From contig NZ_AP018437.1 in assembly GCF_003966975.1 (NCBI RefSeq), positions 2,170,001 through 2,234,000 of the forward strand: a stretch of 64,000 bases of DNA, read 5' to 3'. Positions 8,987 to 18,814 of this stretch are shown one piece after another; the stretch's first letter is position 1; every line of letters starts with the position of its first letter. This DNA is from Pelolinea submarina (GTDB taxonomy: Bacteria; Chloroflexota; Anaerolineae; Anaerolineales; Anaerolineaceae). Under the pieces are notes generated by a model, which did not search any database, had not been told where the DNA came from, and worked only from the letters and a program-made list of their open reading frames with translations. The position numbers were made by a program, and so were the translations under genes.

Positions 8987-9847
8987 ATGCTGGTCACTTG
9001 GCGTTACAAACCACGTAAATCGATTATTCAATTCTTTGACCCGCGGGCCTGGATTATTTTTTATGCGTGTTTCATTGCCGCTACCGTGTTTTTCTGGGAT
9101 CTTCGATTTTTAAGTATTTTCTTTGTTGTGGCGCTTTCCGTTGCGATCTTTTCCCGAATTGGTTGGAAAGAAATGCGGCGCGGTTGGCTCTTCATCGGCG
9201 TGTTCATCGTCTTTTTTTCCCTGCTTACGTTTTTAACCGGGCGCGGCGGTGTGGAGCTTTATACCAGTGAACATCTGATTCGAAATATAAGTTTACCGTT
9301 TTCAATCTTTGGTTGGCAGCCGATTCTAAAAATTAGTTGGGAAAAGACATTTTACGCGCTCAGTATGATTTTGCGTGTCTTCAGCCTGGCCAGCATGACA
9401 ATTCTCTTGCCTTATTCACTCAACCCGGCGCTCTATGGAATTATTTTCAAAGGCTTAGGCCTTCCGGATAAATTCGCATACGGAATGGACCTGACCATGC
9501 GATTCATTCCGACTTTTGGTCGAGATTTTCAATTGACCATGGATGCTCAAAAGGCACGCGGTTATGAATTGGAAAAAATAAGTGGCGGGCTTTTTAAACA
9601 AGTTCAGAAACTGGCGCCCTTAATGGTTCCCGTGACCATTCACGCCATTGCGAGTAGTGAGGACATCATCGATGCAATGGATCTACGCGCTTTCGGCATT
9701 GGAAAACGTACCTGGATACAGGAACTCCATTATCAAAAACGGGATTATTGTCTGATTGCTTTTAGTATTCTAATGATACTTACTGTCATCGCGCTATCTC
9801 TTTTTGGGATTGGTAAGTTCTGGGTACCGTCTGCCTTGATTACCTGA
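8987..9847 (+). CDS. ecfT: ECF transporter T component (EcfT/CbiQ type)
   Basis: 286 residues with six or so membrane helices and two cytoplasmic coupling helices. The coupling helices hold the family's Ala-Arg-Gly type motifs: DAQKARGYELEKISGG (about 188-203) and DAMDLRAFGIGKR (about 229-241). These insert into grooves of the ATPase dimer and pass ATP-driven movement to the S component. It is the last gene of the first ECF operon (fused ATPase, S, T). An AAGGA site lies nine bases before the ATG. A strong hairpin separates it from the S gene. Confidence 0.92.
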   Translation: MLVTWRYKPRKSIIQFFDPRAWIIFYACFIAATVFFWDLRFLSIFFVVALSVAIFSRIGWKEMRRGWLFIGVFIVFFSLLTFLTGRGGVELYTSEHLIRNISLPFSIFGWQPILKISWEKTFYALSMILRVFSLASMTILLPYSLNPALYGIIFKGLGLPDKFAYGMDLTMRFIPTFGRDFQLTMDAQKARGYELEKISGGLFKQVQKLAPLMVPVTIHAIASSEDIIDAMDLRAFGIGKRTWIQELHYQKRDYCLIAFSILMILTVIALSLFGIGKFWVPSALIT

Positions 9848-9934
9848 TTCTACGTACTCTCAACTATCTTATGGAATCGGGTATATTTTTCTCGATCCGG
9901 CCATTTTTTATAAGCTGTATCATTAGAATCTGAT

Positions 9935-11476
9935 ATGATTACAGCCATGCAAAAAACGCTCAAAAATGACCTGATATTCATCATTTTCCTTATTTTTGTC
10001 GCAGTTGGGGTTCAATTCTTATTTCTCAACCCGCCCATCCTCAGCGACCAAATGGAATATTACATCACTGCGATTCGCTTTCCCCATTTACCCGATAATC
10101 CGAATATTGGCAGCATGCGCATCGGTCTGGAATTGCCGGTAGCGGTGCTCTACCGCATATTTGGTACATCGGAAGTGGCATACTATACAGTTCCCATTCT
10201 CAGCGCGGCTCTACTATCTGTAAGTATCTATCTAATTGGAAAAAGTCTTTTCTCCCGCAGGGTCGGCTTTTTTTCCGGCCTTTGGGTTATTTTCATTCCC
10301 AATCTGGTTCAGGATGCCGGTCATTTGCTGCCTGATTTACCTGCCACCGCCTGTTCGGCAGCTGCGTTTGCTTTACTTTTTACGTATTTCGGTAATAAGC
10401 AACACAAACGAGATTTCGCCTCCAAGGAAAGTCTGGTCATTTTCATTTCGGCTGGTGTCCTGTTTGGTTGGTCTTATCTGATAAAAGAATACCTGGCCAT
10501 TTTATTTCTGCTAATCCCACTTGTCTTTTGGATGCTGGAGATTCCTTACCGCCATTTGATTCCTTTAGCAATCAGCATGTTGTTGATGTACGGTATCGAG
10601 GTTGCTGTAGGCATTATTTACTATCAAAACCCGTTGATTCGCTTTTTAGCCGCTTCACCGCGGGAAACCACTGGTGAAATTCAAAAGGATGTTAGCCGTA
10701 TTATCAATTACTTTGCTTTATTGCTCATCAAAGATGGCGGTGAAGGTATTTTGATGTTAATGGGATTGGGTGTATTGAACAGCCTGGTGAGGTCTTTTAA
10801 AAAGCAAAAAAGCCATATTTTCCTACTATCCTGGGTTCTCTTGATTTATGTCCTTTTCACTATTGCCGGCCTTCTTCCGGTGATTTTCAATTGGGAAGGC
10901 ATTGTCCTACTCCGGCTGCACAAGTTCCGCTACTGGGTGCCTATCCTCCCGCCATTGGTGATTGGGGCTGTTGCTATGTTGGATGCCTTCTTTGTTTGGA
11001 TAAAGAAATCGCTCCCACAGCTCAGGATTTCTGAGAATAGCTTCGCATCCATTTTCTTGGCTGTCTTTCTATCATTGACCGCCGCCCGTGGAATCAACAG
11101 TATAAAAAACGATCCGGATTTTATCCGCAATGGAGCGGATCAATATTTAGAGCTGCGTGCCTATCTTCAAGAGCACGATAATCCCGAAGATATTATTTGG
11201 ATTGACCGGGATAACAAACGTGCTTTTGAACGCATCCTGCCAATGTATATTCGCAATCCTTTTGGCAGGTTGATTTGGCGCGGCAGTACCAAATACATCA
11301 ACACCGCAAACCTGTACCTGCGTGCCGAAGAAATCGATCAGGGTTATTTTATTGTCGATCGCGATTTTATGACGCCTTCCTCATCCCTGCCCAGTTATCT
11401 TTATGATGCACCTGAAAACTGGCAGCTGGTCTTTGAAAGTGAGAATAAAAAGCTTGCGTTGTATAAAGTAGACTAA
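9935..11476 (+). CDS. GT39-like (ArnT/PMT family) membrane glycosyltransferase
   Basis: 513 residues with about ten membrane helices. The first outer loop has PPILSDQMEYYITAIRF, the acidic Asp/Glu pattern expected for the catalytic loop of GT-C enzymes that take sugar from polyprenyl phosphate. A second loop has LVQDAGHLLPDLP, and a soluble C-terminal part follows (about 395-513). Such enzymes move a sugar onto a lipid or protein outside the membrane. The next gene is a DPM1-like GT2 that could make the polyprenyl-phosphate sugar donor, so the two probably form one pathway. Start could be the ATG at 9935 or the one at 9947 (MQKTLK); neither has a clear Shine-Dalgarno. Confidence 0.75.
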   Translation: MITAMQKTLKNDLIFIIFLIFVAVGVQFLFLNPPILSDQMEYYITAIRFPHLPDNPNIGSMRIGLELPVAVLYRIFGTSEVAYYTVPILSAALLSVSIYLIGKSLFSRRVGFFSGLWVIFIPNLVQDAGHLLPDLPATACSAAAFALLFTYFGNKQHKRDFASKESLVIFISAGVLFGWSYLIKEYLAILFLLIPLVFWMLEIPYRHLIPLAISMLLMYGIEVAVGIIYYQNPLIRFLAASPRETTGEIQKDVSRIINYFALLLIKDGGEGILMLMGLGVLNSLVRSFKKQKSHIFLLSWVLLIYVLFTIAGLLPVIFNWEGIVLLRLHKFRYWVPILPPLVIGAVAMLDAFFVWIKKSLPQLRISENSFASIFLAVFLSLTAARGINSIKNDPDFIRNGADQYLELRAYLQEHDNPEDIIWIDRDNKRAFERILPMYIRNPFGRLIWRGSTKYINTANLYLRAEEIDQGYFIVDRDFMTPSSSLPSYLYDAPENWQLVFESENKKLALYKVD

Positions 11477-11500
11477 CCTTACAAATCTGGTTAGGTTTTT
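11473..11500 (+). terminator. Short terminator overlapping the stop codon
   Basis: CTAACC (11473-11478, containing the TAA stop of the GT39-like gene) pairs with GGTTAG (11489-11494), followed by GTTTTTCTG. Only 6 bp, so termination is probably partial. Confidence 0.5.
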
Positions 11501-11556
11501 CTGTTGCATATCAAGCTGGCCTATAAGATAATTAGGAATATTACATCTGGATAATA

Positions 11557-12510
11557 ATGGATAAACATATGAAGTTGCTGGTTTATATTCCTGCCCTAAA
11601 TGAAGAAAAAAACATCGCAGGTGTCATTCAACAGATACCTGTGTCAATCAAGGGTATTGACGCGGTGGAATGCCTGGTTGTGGATGATGGCAGCACAGAT
11701 TGCACCGTTGAAGTTTCCCGTGAAAGTGGCGCTCATGTGGTTAGTCATGGGCGAAATCAGGGTGTTGGAATGGCTTTTCAGTCAGCCGTCCAGTATGCTT
11801 GGGATAATGAGTTCGATATTCTGGTAGGGATTGACGCCGACGGACAATTTGACCCGGCTGAAATTCCGGTTATCATCCAACCACTCCTCGCAAACCAGGC
11901 CGATATGGTCATTGGCAACCGCTTCACCCAGGGTCGCCCGCAGTACATGCCTCCCATTAAATACCGTGGTAATAAAATGGTCGCGTCATTAGTCAGTTCA
12001 ATCAGCGATCAGAAATTTCAGGATGTCTCTTGCGGTTTTCGTGCCTATAATCGAGAGGCGCTCTTACGCCTGAATGTGTTTGAGAAATTTACCTACACGC
12101 ACGAGAGTATTTTGTCGTTAGTCTATCAAGGAATGCGTGTGTTGGAACTACCCATCAGCATCCGCTACTACCCTGAACGAAAATCCAGGGTAGCCGGGTC
12201 TATCTCCAATTATGCTTCAAAAACCAGCCGTATCATCCTGCGGGTCTTGCTTGATTATCGTCCTCTCAGAGTTTTTGGCACGCTCGGTTCAATATTCTTT
12301 ATTTTGGGTATCTTATTTGAGCTATTCCTTTTTATCTTCTATATCATCAATCATTCATTCACACCCTATAAATCAGCCGGTTTCATCGGATTAGGTTTTA
12401 TTATTTTCGGGATGTTGATCTTTATCATTGCGCTGATTGCGGAAATGTTAAACCGTCTTCGCTTGAATCAGGATCGATTGATGATTGAATTTAAGAAACG
12501 CCGTTTTTAA
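11557..12510 (+). CDS. GT2 polyprenyl-phosphate sugar synthase (DPM1-like) with two C-terminal helices
   Basis: 317 residues. GT-A domain: YIPALNEEKNIAGVI (about 8-22), VVDDGSTDCTVEVS (about 41-54), GIDADGQFDP (about 90-99, DxD metal site) and a GNRFTQGRP donor/acceptor loop. The C-terminus has two membrane helices (about 245-265 and 277-298) like the DPMS/GtrB type. It should transfer a sugar from a nucleotide donor to polyprenyl phosphate at the inner membrane face. It follows the GT39-like gene in the same direction. Start ATG at 11557; an in-frame ATG at 11569 (MKLLVYIP) is an equally good alternative. Good family match; sugar identity unknown. Confidence 0.85.
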   Translation: MDKHMKLLVYIPALNEEKNIAGVIQQIPVSIKGIDAVECLVVDDGSTDCTVEVSRESGAHVVSHGRNQGVGMAFQSAVQYAWDNEFDILVGIDADGQFDPAEIPVIIQPLLANQADMVIGNRFTQGRPQYMPPIKYRGNKMVASLVSSISDQKFQDVSCGFRAYNREALLRLNVFEKFTYTHESILSLVYQGMRVLELPISIRYYPERKSRVAGSISNYASKTSRIILRVLLDYRPLRVFGTLGSIFFILGILFELFLFIFYIINHSFTPYKSAGFIGLGFIIFGMLIFIIALIAEMLNRLRLNQDRLMIEFKKRRF

Positions 12511-12602
12511 TTAAGAGTTAAATATATAATTAATTTCTCGTCATTCCCAAATTTATTAACATCATCAATTATTTTTTAATCTCTATCCTTTGTAGCTAAA
12601 TA

Positions 12603-12632
12603 TTTACAGTTTTTCTTTTTGATTTGTATAAT
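12603..12632 (+). promoter_or_regulatory. Candidate promoter overlapping the apparent start of the GGDEF gene
   Basis: TTTACA (12603-12608), 18-base spacer, TATAAT (12627-12632). The -10 lies just downstream of the first possible start codon (TTG 12624) of the reading frame, which argues that translation begins further downstream. Confidence 0.5.
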
Positions 12633-13619
12633 AATCGACGGATATTGAAATTATTATTGATTTGTCTTATCCTTTATAGTACGGGAGTAGTAGTGGGAAG
12701 ATCAGGGAATTCTGATTCACAACGAGGGAATATAAAACCTGTGAATCAAAAAAAAGTACCGCAAGAAATATCACTCGAAGAATCTGAATTACGATACAGA
12801 CGATTATTCAAATCTGCTTTGGACGGCATCTTAATATTAGATGCTGAAACCGGGGAGATCACTGATGTCAATCCATATTTAATTGATTTATTGGGTTACT
12901 CAAAAGTAGAATTTCTAGGTAAGGAATTATGGGAAATTGGTCCATTAAGAAATATCACCGCAAACAAAGAATCCTTTCTTAACCTGCAAAATAATTTATC
13001 AGTTAAATATGATGACTTGCCCCTGGAAACCAAAATGGGTGAACGCATAAATGTCGAATTTGTCAGCAATGTTTATGACGAGGGAGATAAAAAAGTAATC
13101 CAATGCAATATTCGAAATATTACTACTCGGAAAACAGCTGAAAATAAATTTCATTACTATAGTACTCATGATGCACTAACCAAGGTATACAACCGATCAT
13201 TTTTTGAGGAAGAACTGGAGCGCCTTGAAAAAAGTCGCCAATATCCAATCAGTATTATTATGTTAGATATCGATGGGTTGAAAAATACGAATGATAAGCT
13301 CGGTCACGCATCGGGTGATAAACTCCTATGTCGTACCGCTCAACTCCTTAGAAAATCCTTCCGAAGTGAGGATGTCATTGCACGAATCGGAGGAGATGAA
13401 TTTGCTATCCTTCTGCCTGAATCTGATGAATTGGTTGTCCAACAAGCTCTTGAGCGAGTTGCACGTTATTTACAAAAAAGCAATGGCGATGTTCCTATTC
13501 ATTTTTCTTTCGGCGTCTCAACGTGCGTAATTCCTTGCTCTTTATCGGAGGCATTGAAAATAGCCGATGCTCGTATGTACCAGCAAAAAAGGGCCAAAAC
13601 CGAGCGGCCTGATTCTTGA
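12624..13619 (+). CDS. PAS-GGDEF diguanylate cyclase
   Basis: Up to 331 residues. A hydrophobic N-terminal stretch (about 8-24) could be a membrane anchor; a PAS domain follows (about 55-165, ending NITTRKTAENKFHYYS), then GGDEF (about 170-325). The active-site motif GGDEF is intact (about 256-260), and an RxxD product-inhibition site (RSED) sits five residues before it. So this should be an active, feedback-inhibited c-di-GMP synthase. Start is uncertain: TTG 12624 has no Shine-Dalgarno and overlaps a promoter-like TATAAT. GTG 12693 has GGGAG five bases upstream and would give a soluble protein of 308 residues. It lies next to a giant HD-GYP protein and a c-di-GMP riboswitch. Confidence 0.88.
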   Translation: MYNNRRILKLLLICLILYSTGVVVGRSGNSDSQRGNIKPVNQKKVPQEISLEESELRYRRLFKSALDGILILDAETGEITDVNPYLIDLLGYSKVEFLGKELWEIGPLRNITANKESFLNLQNNLSVKYDDLPLETKMGERINVEFVSNVYDEGDKKVIQCNIRNITTRKTAENKFHYYSTHDALTKVYNRSFFEEELERLEKSRQYPISIIMLDIDGLKNTNDKLGHASGDKLLCRTAQLLRKSFRSEDVIARIGGDEFAILLPESDELVVQQALERVARYLQKSNGDVPIHFSFGVSTCVIPCSLSEALKIADARMYQQKRAKTERPDS

Positions 13620-13785
13620 TTGAATTTTCTACTAGAGCTTAATTCCTTTTTCCACTTCGATTATAAATTTCATAAGTTATTAAATAAATCCATCTCAACC
13701 AATTTACGCCAGATGCCAATATTACGTATAATGTTCTTATCTATTTTATACTATTTGTAGATATTGGATATTTATCAGGAACCAT

Positions 13786-16700
13786 ATGACTCTAAAATCG
13801 AAAATACTGATTATTGATGATGATCGCAATCTTCAAAAAACGCTAAAGGATATTCTTAAAATGCAGGAATATCCTCTTTTTCACGCTTTAACCGGTAAAG
13901 ACGCAGTTGAAATTTTCGGTCAAGAGAATATTGCCTTGATAATTTCGGATCTTAATTTACCGGATATTTCTGGCCTTGACCTTATTCAATCTTTAAAAAA
14001 AATCTCGCCGGAAATTGAATTCATAATCGTAACAGGTTATGCCTCACAGCAAACTGCAATTCAAGCGATAAACTCTGGGGCATTTGCTTATTTCGAAAAA
14101 CCTTATGATATCAATCAGCTGCTCCTTTCCATACAGCAGGCACTTGAAAAACAGCAAACGAAATTTCTTTTATCCGAGAGTCAAGCGAAATATAAAAATC
14201 TTTTTGATAATGCCACCGTGGCGATGTTTCGAACCACGCTAAACGGATTGAAATTTCTTGAGTTTAATAATGCATTTTGTGAATTATTTGGCTTCTCTCG
14301 TGAAGAACTAATTAAACGTAAACCGATTTCACTTTGGGTTAATATGGATTCATCGAGACAAATCCAAAAAACTGTATACATAAATGGTTTCGGAGAGAAT
14401 CTTAAATTAGACGTTCGCAGAAAGAATAAGGAAGTACGTCATTGTTTAGCAACTTTCAAACTATATAAGAAAGAAAAGTATATCGAAGGCTCAATTATTG
14501 ATATTACGGAGCAAGTCCAGCTCGAAGAGACTGTCCAAGCAAGTGAGAAAAGGTTCTCACTTGCATTTAAAACATCTCCTTATGCAATCTCCATTTGCCG
14601 TCTTAGTGATCACAAAATTATTGATGTTAACAATGCCTTCACCAGATTTTTAGGATTTTCACGCGATGAGGTATTAAATAGTACTTCTAAAGATTTGAAC
14701 ATATGGGTTAATCCAAAAGACCAAGAACAAGTTTTTTCGGATTTGGAAAAGAATAATGAAATCACTGGCCGAGAATATTCTTTTCGGAAAAAGAGCGGTG
14801 AAATTTTCACAGGGCTGTTCTCTGCCGACTCAAGCATGATCTTAAATGGCGAACGGCACCTTCTGGCAAGTGTTATAGATATCACAAGCTGGAAAAATGC
14901 CGAAAAAGCTATTCGCGATTCGGAATCCAATTTTAAGTGGTTATATGAAAACGCTCCGGTTCCTTATCATATATTAGCGCCGGACGGTCGCATCCTGGAC
15001 GTCAACCAGAGATGGTGCAATGTCCTGGGATATTCAAAAGAGGAAGCCTTAGGCAAAGAAATATTCGATTTCATTTTTGAGAATGAGCGAGAAGCCGCCA
15101 GGAATTCGTTTGCAAATAAGAAGACTAGTAACAAAAAGTTCATTGAAGGCAGTGAACGCAAATATGTCACAAAGAATGGGAAGATTCGGATATTTAAAAC
15201 CTATGATTTCCTGGTTTTCGACTCAAAAAAGAACATATCATCGATCCAAACCACAATTGAGGATATTACCGATCGAAAAAAAGCAGAAAACGAGTTTCAA
15301 CAAAATTTGGATCGAATGCAAAGAATCGTAAACATCCTTCAATACTCTGCGGGGAACGAGCAGGATTTTCTGGATTATGCGCTAGATGAAGCTATAAAAT
15401 TAACCCAAAGTAAGGTTGGCTATATTTATTTTTACTCTGAGATTAGTCAAGAATTTACTTTGAATACCTGGTCAGATGAAGTGATGGCAGAATGTAGCAT
15501 CACTGATAAGCAGACAACATATCAATTAGAGAATACCGGTTTATGGGGCGAAGCTGTAAGACAACGCAAGAACATTATTGCAAACGATTTTGACAAGCCT
15601 AACCCTTTTAAGAAAGGGTACCCGGAAGGGCATGCTCATCTAAAAAAATTTTTAACCGTACCAATTTTCAATGACGGAAAGATCGAAGCGGTTATCGGGG
15701 TAGCCAATAAAGTTGCGGATTATGACGAAACCGACATTCTCCAATTGTCCCTTCTAATGGAATCCGTGTGGAAGGTTATCGATCGATGGCAGGCAATTAA
15801 TGCGTTACAGAGTAGCGAAGCAAAACTTCGTAATTTAATTAATGGCACTGAGGATATCGTTTTATTAAAAGACAAAGATTTCAAACATATATTGGTAAAT
15901 CAAGCGGCTCAAGACTATTTTGGTAAAACCGAACCAGAAATTTTAGGGAAAACAGATTTTGATTTGATGTCAAGTGATGCTGCAAAAATTTGTCATAAAT
16001 CTGATCTACAGGCAATAAATAACAATAATCTTGAGATTAATATCGAAAAAATTGGTGATAGGTATTTTGATTCAAGGAAATTTCCTGTATCGTTGGGAGA
16101 CCAAATTGGTATCGGTGGTTTTATTCGGGATATTACTGCATTAAAAAAGAATGAAGAATTAATCCAGCAAAAATCTAAAGAAATTTCATTTTTGTATGAA
16201 ATGGGGTTAGCGCTTTCTCAGACAATTGATCTGGATATGATTTTTCATACGTCCTATCAATATTTAAACCTACTGGCAGATTGTCACAATTTTGCTATAT
16301 CCCTGATCAACGAACAAAAACATACTCTGGAAGTAAATTATTCATTTGTAGATAATGAACCCATTGATATTTCTTCAATAGAACATCTTCTAATTAATAA
16401 AAAAATAAAAACTGGACGTTGTGGAGCGATTAATCTTGCGAAACCAATATTTACTGATAATACAAATTCAAGCGTTTGTGAACAATCTTCTGAGAATTTA
16501 ACCACAAAGAAATCTATTTTCAAGTCAGCATTATTTATCCCGATGATTGTGAAGAATAAAGTGATTGGATTGCTGGAGTTTAGAAGCCCTAAACAATCAG
16601 CCTACTCGCAAGAAATTGCTGAAATCCTTGTGACAGCAGCCAATCAAATTGGTTTAGCTATTGAAAATAGCCGCTTCCTTCAAAAACTGCAATTACAAAC

Positions 16701-18621
16701 CACAGCTCTTAATGCAGCTGCGAGTGCAATCGTAATTACCGATCCAAAAGGGATAGTTGAATGGGCTAATCCTGCTTATTCCATCCTGACTGGTTACACC
16801 AACGATGAAATCCAGGGTCGCGTTGCGAGCGAATTGGTTAGATCAGGTATGCAGGATGAAAATTTTTATAAAAACCTTTGGGAGACTGTAAAGAGTGGAT
16901 CATTTTGGAAAGGCACTCTTATTAACCGAAGGAAGGATGGTAGTCTTTACACAGAAGAAATGACCATTACCCCGTTAATGGATAATAAAAATAATATTTT
17001 ACATTACATCGGCATAAAACAAGATGTGACTGAACGCGATCAACGAGAACGAGAACTGACCATCGTGGCAAATATATCGGCTGCGCTGCGTATTGCTGAA
17101 ACTCGCTCAGAAATGTATCCTGTCATTCTGGATCAACTAATTAAACAATTAAACGTAGAGGGCGCAACTCTTGTTTTGCTAGACCCAATAACAGACGAAA
17201 TGGTCATCGAACTTGGCCGTGGCATATGGGCAGGTAGTACTGGACTGAGAATCCCCCCGAGAGTTGGCCTGAGTCGGAAGATCCTCGATAGTATGCAGCC
17301 ATACCTTAATAATGGTGATCAGAAAGATCCCAATGCCTTTTATGCCGATCAATTTACAAATTGTCGTGCTTCTGCCGCTGTTCCTATGATCATTCAAGAC
17401 AGAGATATTGGTGTGATCTTCATTGGCAGCAATCGCGTTTTAAACGAGCGAGATATTCGTTTGCTAAAGTCAGTGGCAGACATTGCGGCGAATGCTATTC
17501 ACCGTTCCTCATTGCGCGAAAAGACTCAGGAAAAAGTAAATCAGCTGGATACTCTGCGTGTTATTGATCAGGCGATTAATACAAGCCTGGATCTTAAAGT
17601 CACTCTTAATGTAATCGTTAAACAATCCAGGGAGCTTCTTAACTGTGATGCATTAATGGTCTTATTAAGTAAACCACAGACTATGCTTCTTGAGCCGGTC
17701 GCCAGCATTGGTTTTCAACCCAAAGATATTGATCGGTTGCGCTTTCATATTGGTGATGGCTTGGCCGGACAATCCATCATGGAAAGACGCATAGTCAGCG
17801 CGGAAAGTCTAAAGGTTCCCGAAAACATTTTATCTGGTGAGTCAGTATTTCAATCTGGCGAATTTAAATCATTTCACTCTGCGCCTTTATTTGTAAAAGG
17901 GGATCTAAAAGGTGTAATGCTAATTTTTTATCATGAATTATTCTCCCCTTCTCCGGAATGGATTGATATTGTTAATACGTTATCGATGCAGACTGCCATA
18001 GCAATTGACAATAATGAGCTTTTCGATGGACTACAACGTTCGACATTAAATCTGACTGTCGCATATAACGAGACAATTGAAGGTTGGGCCAAAGCATTGG
18101 AATTGCGTGATCAGGAAACTGAAGGACATTCCAAGCGTGTTACTGATCTGACAATGAGATTTGCTTACGAATTGGGGATCAATGATGAATCCATAGGGAA
18201 CATCATGCGTGGAGCGTTGCTGCATGACATTGGTAAGATGGGTATTCCGGATGCCATACTGAATAAACCGGGAAAACTTACTGATGAAGAATGGGCATTC
18301 GTTCGTAAACATCCTCAAGATGCTTTTGATATGCTATCGTCTATTAAATATTTAAAACCCGCCCTCGATATTCCTTACTGCCATCACGAACGTTGGGATG
18401 GTACTGGTTATCCACGAGGCTTAAAAGGTGAGGAAATCCCATTGGCAGCTAGGATTTTCGCGGTTGTGGACGTCTGGGATGCGCTCACCTCTGATCGCCC
18501 TTATCGAAAAGCGTGGCCTCGCGCCAAAGCTAAAGAATATATGTTATCGCAAGCGGGTAAGCACTTTGATCCACAACTAGTAGAAGTGTTTTTTACACGG
18601 GTTCTGAATAATTTCCAATGA
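13786..18621 (+). CDS. Giant REC-PAS-GAF-HD-GYP protein (c-di-GMP phosphodiesterase)
   Basis: 1611 residues with no membrane segment. Order: receiver domain (1-120; acidic D11-D13, phosphoacceptor D55 in ISDLNLPD, T83, K105), three PAS domains (about 133-250, 255-375, 378-500), GAF (about 515-670), PAS (675-790), GAF (800-965), PAS (968-1090), two GAFs (1090-1250 and 1255-1415), HD-GYP (about 1420-1605). In the last, HDIGK has H1480-D1481, and HHERWDGTGYP carries G1541-Y1542-P1543; all metal and GYP residues are present. It should degrade c-di-GMP in response to phosphorylation and several ligands. No histidine kinase gene is next to it. It lies between the GGDEF gene and the c-di-GMP riboswitch. 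ATG 13786 opens directly with the REC fold; Shine-Dalgarno AGGA is about seven bases upstream. Confidence 0.93.
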   Translation: MTLKSKILIIDDDRNLQKTLKDILKMQEYPLFHALTGKDAVEIFGQENIALIISDLNLPDISGLDLIQSLKKISPEIEFIIVTGYASQQTAIQAINSGAFAYFEKPYDINQLLLSIQQALEKQQTKFLLSESQAKYKNLFDNATVAMFRTTLNGLKFLEFNNAFCELFGFSREELIKRKPISLWVNMDSSRQIQKTVYINGFGENLKLDVRRKNKEVRHCLATFKLYKKEKYIEGSIIDITEQVQLEETVQASEKRFSLAFKTSPYAISICRLSDHKIIDVNNAFTRFLGFSRDEVLNSTSKDLNIWVNPKDQEQVFSDLEKNNEITGREYSFRKKSGEIFTGLFSADSSMILNGERHLLASVIDITSWKNAEKAIRDSESNFKWLYENAPVPYHILAPDGRILDVNQRWCNVLGYSKEEALGKEIFDFIFENEREAARNSFANKKTSNKKFIEGSERKYVTKNGKIRIFKTYDFLVFDSKKNISSIQTTIEDITDRKKAENEFQQNLDRMQRIVNILQYSAGNEQDFLDYALDEAIKLTQSKVGYIYFYSEISQEFTLNTWSDEVMAECSITDKQTTYQLENTGLWGEAVRQRKNIIANDFDKPNPFKKGYPEGHAHLKKFLTVPIFNDGKIEAVIGVANKVADYDETDILQLSLLMESVWKVIDRWQAINALQSSEAKLRNLINGTEDIVLLKDKDFKHILVNQAAQDYFGKTEPEILGKTDFDLMSSDAAKICHKSDLQAINNNNLEINIEKIGDRYFDSRKFPVSLGDQIGIGGFIRDITALKKNEELIQQKSKEISFLYEMGLALSQTIDLDMIFHTSYQYLNLLADCHNFAISLINEQKHTLEVNYSFVDNEPIDISSIEHLLINKKIKTGRCGAINLAKPIFTDNTNSSVCEQSSENLTTKKSIFKSALFIPMIVKNKVIGLLEFRSPKQSAYSQEIAEILVTAANQIGLAIENSRFLQKLQLQTTALNAAASAIVITDPKGIVEWANPAYSILTGYTNDEIQGRVASELVRSGMQDENFYKNLWETVKSGSFWKGTLINRRKDGSLYTEEMTITPLMDNKNNILHYIGIKQDVTERDQRERELTIVANISAALRIAETRSEMYPVILDQLIKQLNVEGATLVLLDPITDEMVIELGRGIWAGSTGLRIPPRVGLSRKILDSMQPYLNNGDQKDPNAFYADQFTNCRASAAVPMIIQDRDIGVIFIGSNRVLNERDIRLLKSVADIAANAIHRSSLREKTQEKVNQLDTLRVIDQAINTSLDLKVTLNVIVKQSRELLNCDALMVLLSKPQTMLLEPVASIGFQPKDIDRLRFHIGDGLAGQSIMERRIVSAESLKVPENILSGESVFQSGEFKSFHSAPLFVKGDLKGVMLIFYHELFSPSPEWIDIVNTLSMQTAIAIDNNELFDGLQRSTLNLTVAYNETIEGWAKALELRDQETEGHSKRVTDLTMRFAYELGINDESIGNIMRGALLHDIGKMGIPDAILNKPGKLTDEEWAFVRKHPQDAFDMLSSIKYLKPALDIPYCHHERWDGTGYPRGLKGEEIPLAARIFAVVDVWDALTSDRPYRKAWPRAKAKEYMLSQAGKHFDPQLVEVFFTRVLNNFQ

Positions 18622-18763
18622 AGTGTTTCTGAAAACATCTACCAACATAAAACTATCAGGCAATGCATTTGTTATTCATTGTTCAAACTTATTTATCTTT
18701 ACTACAATTTATTAATAAAAGTATTTTTGAATAGTAATAAAAATTCTTTGAATTTTATTAAGA

Positions 18764-18801
18764 TATAATCTGTTTTGAATAGTATGACGTCGTGTCATAC
18801 T
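18764..18801 (+). promoter_or_regulatory. Candidate -10 and palindrome ahead of the riboswitch
   Basis: TATAAT at 18764-18769 is a plausible -10, with no good -35 at the right spacing. Twelve bases later is a perfect inverted repeat AGTATGAC-GTCGT-GTCATACT (18781-18801). It is either an operator or a hairpin at the very 5' end of the riboswitch transcript. Confidence 0.45.
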
Positions 18802-18814
18802 AATATTAATCTAA

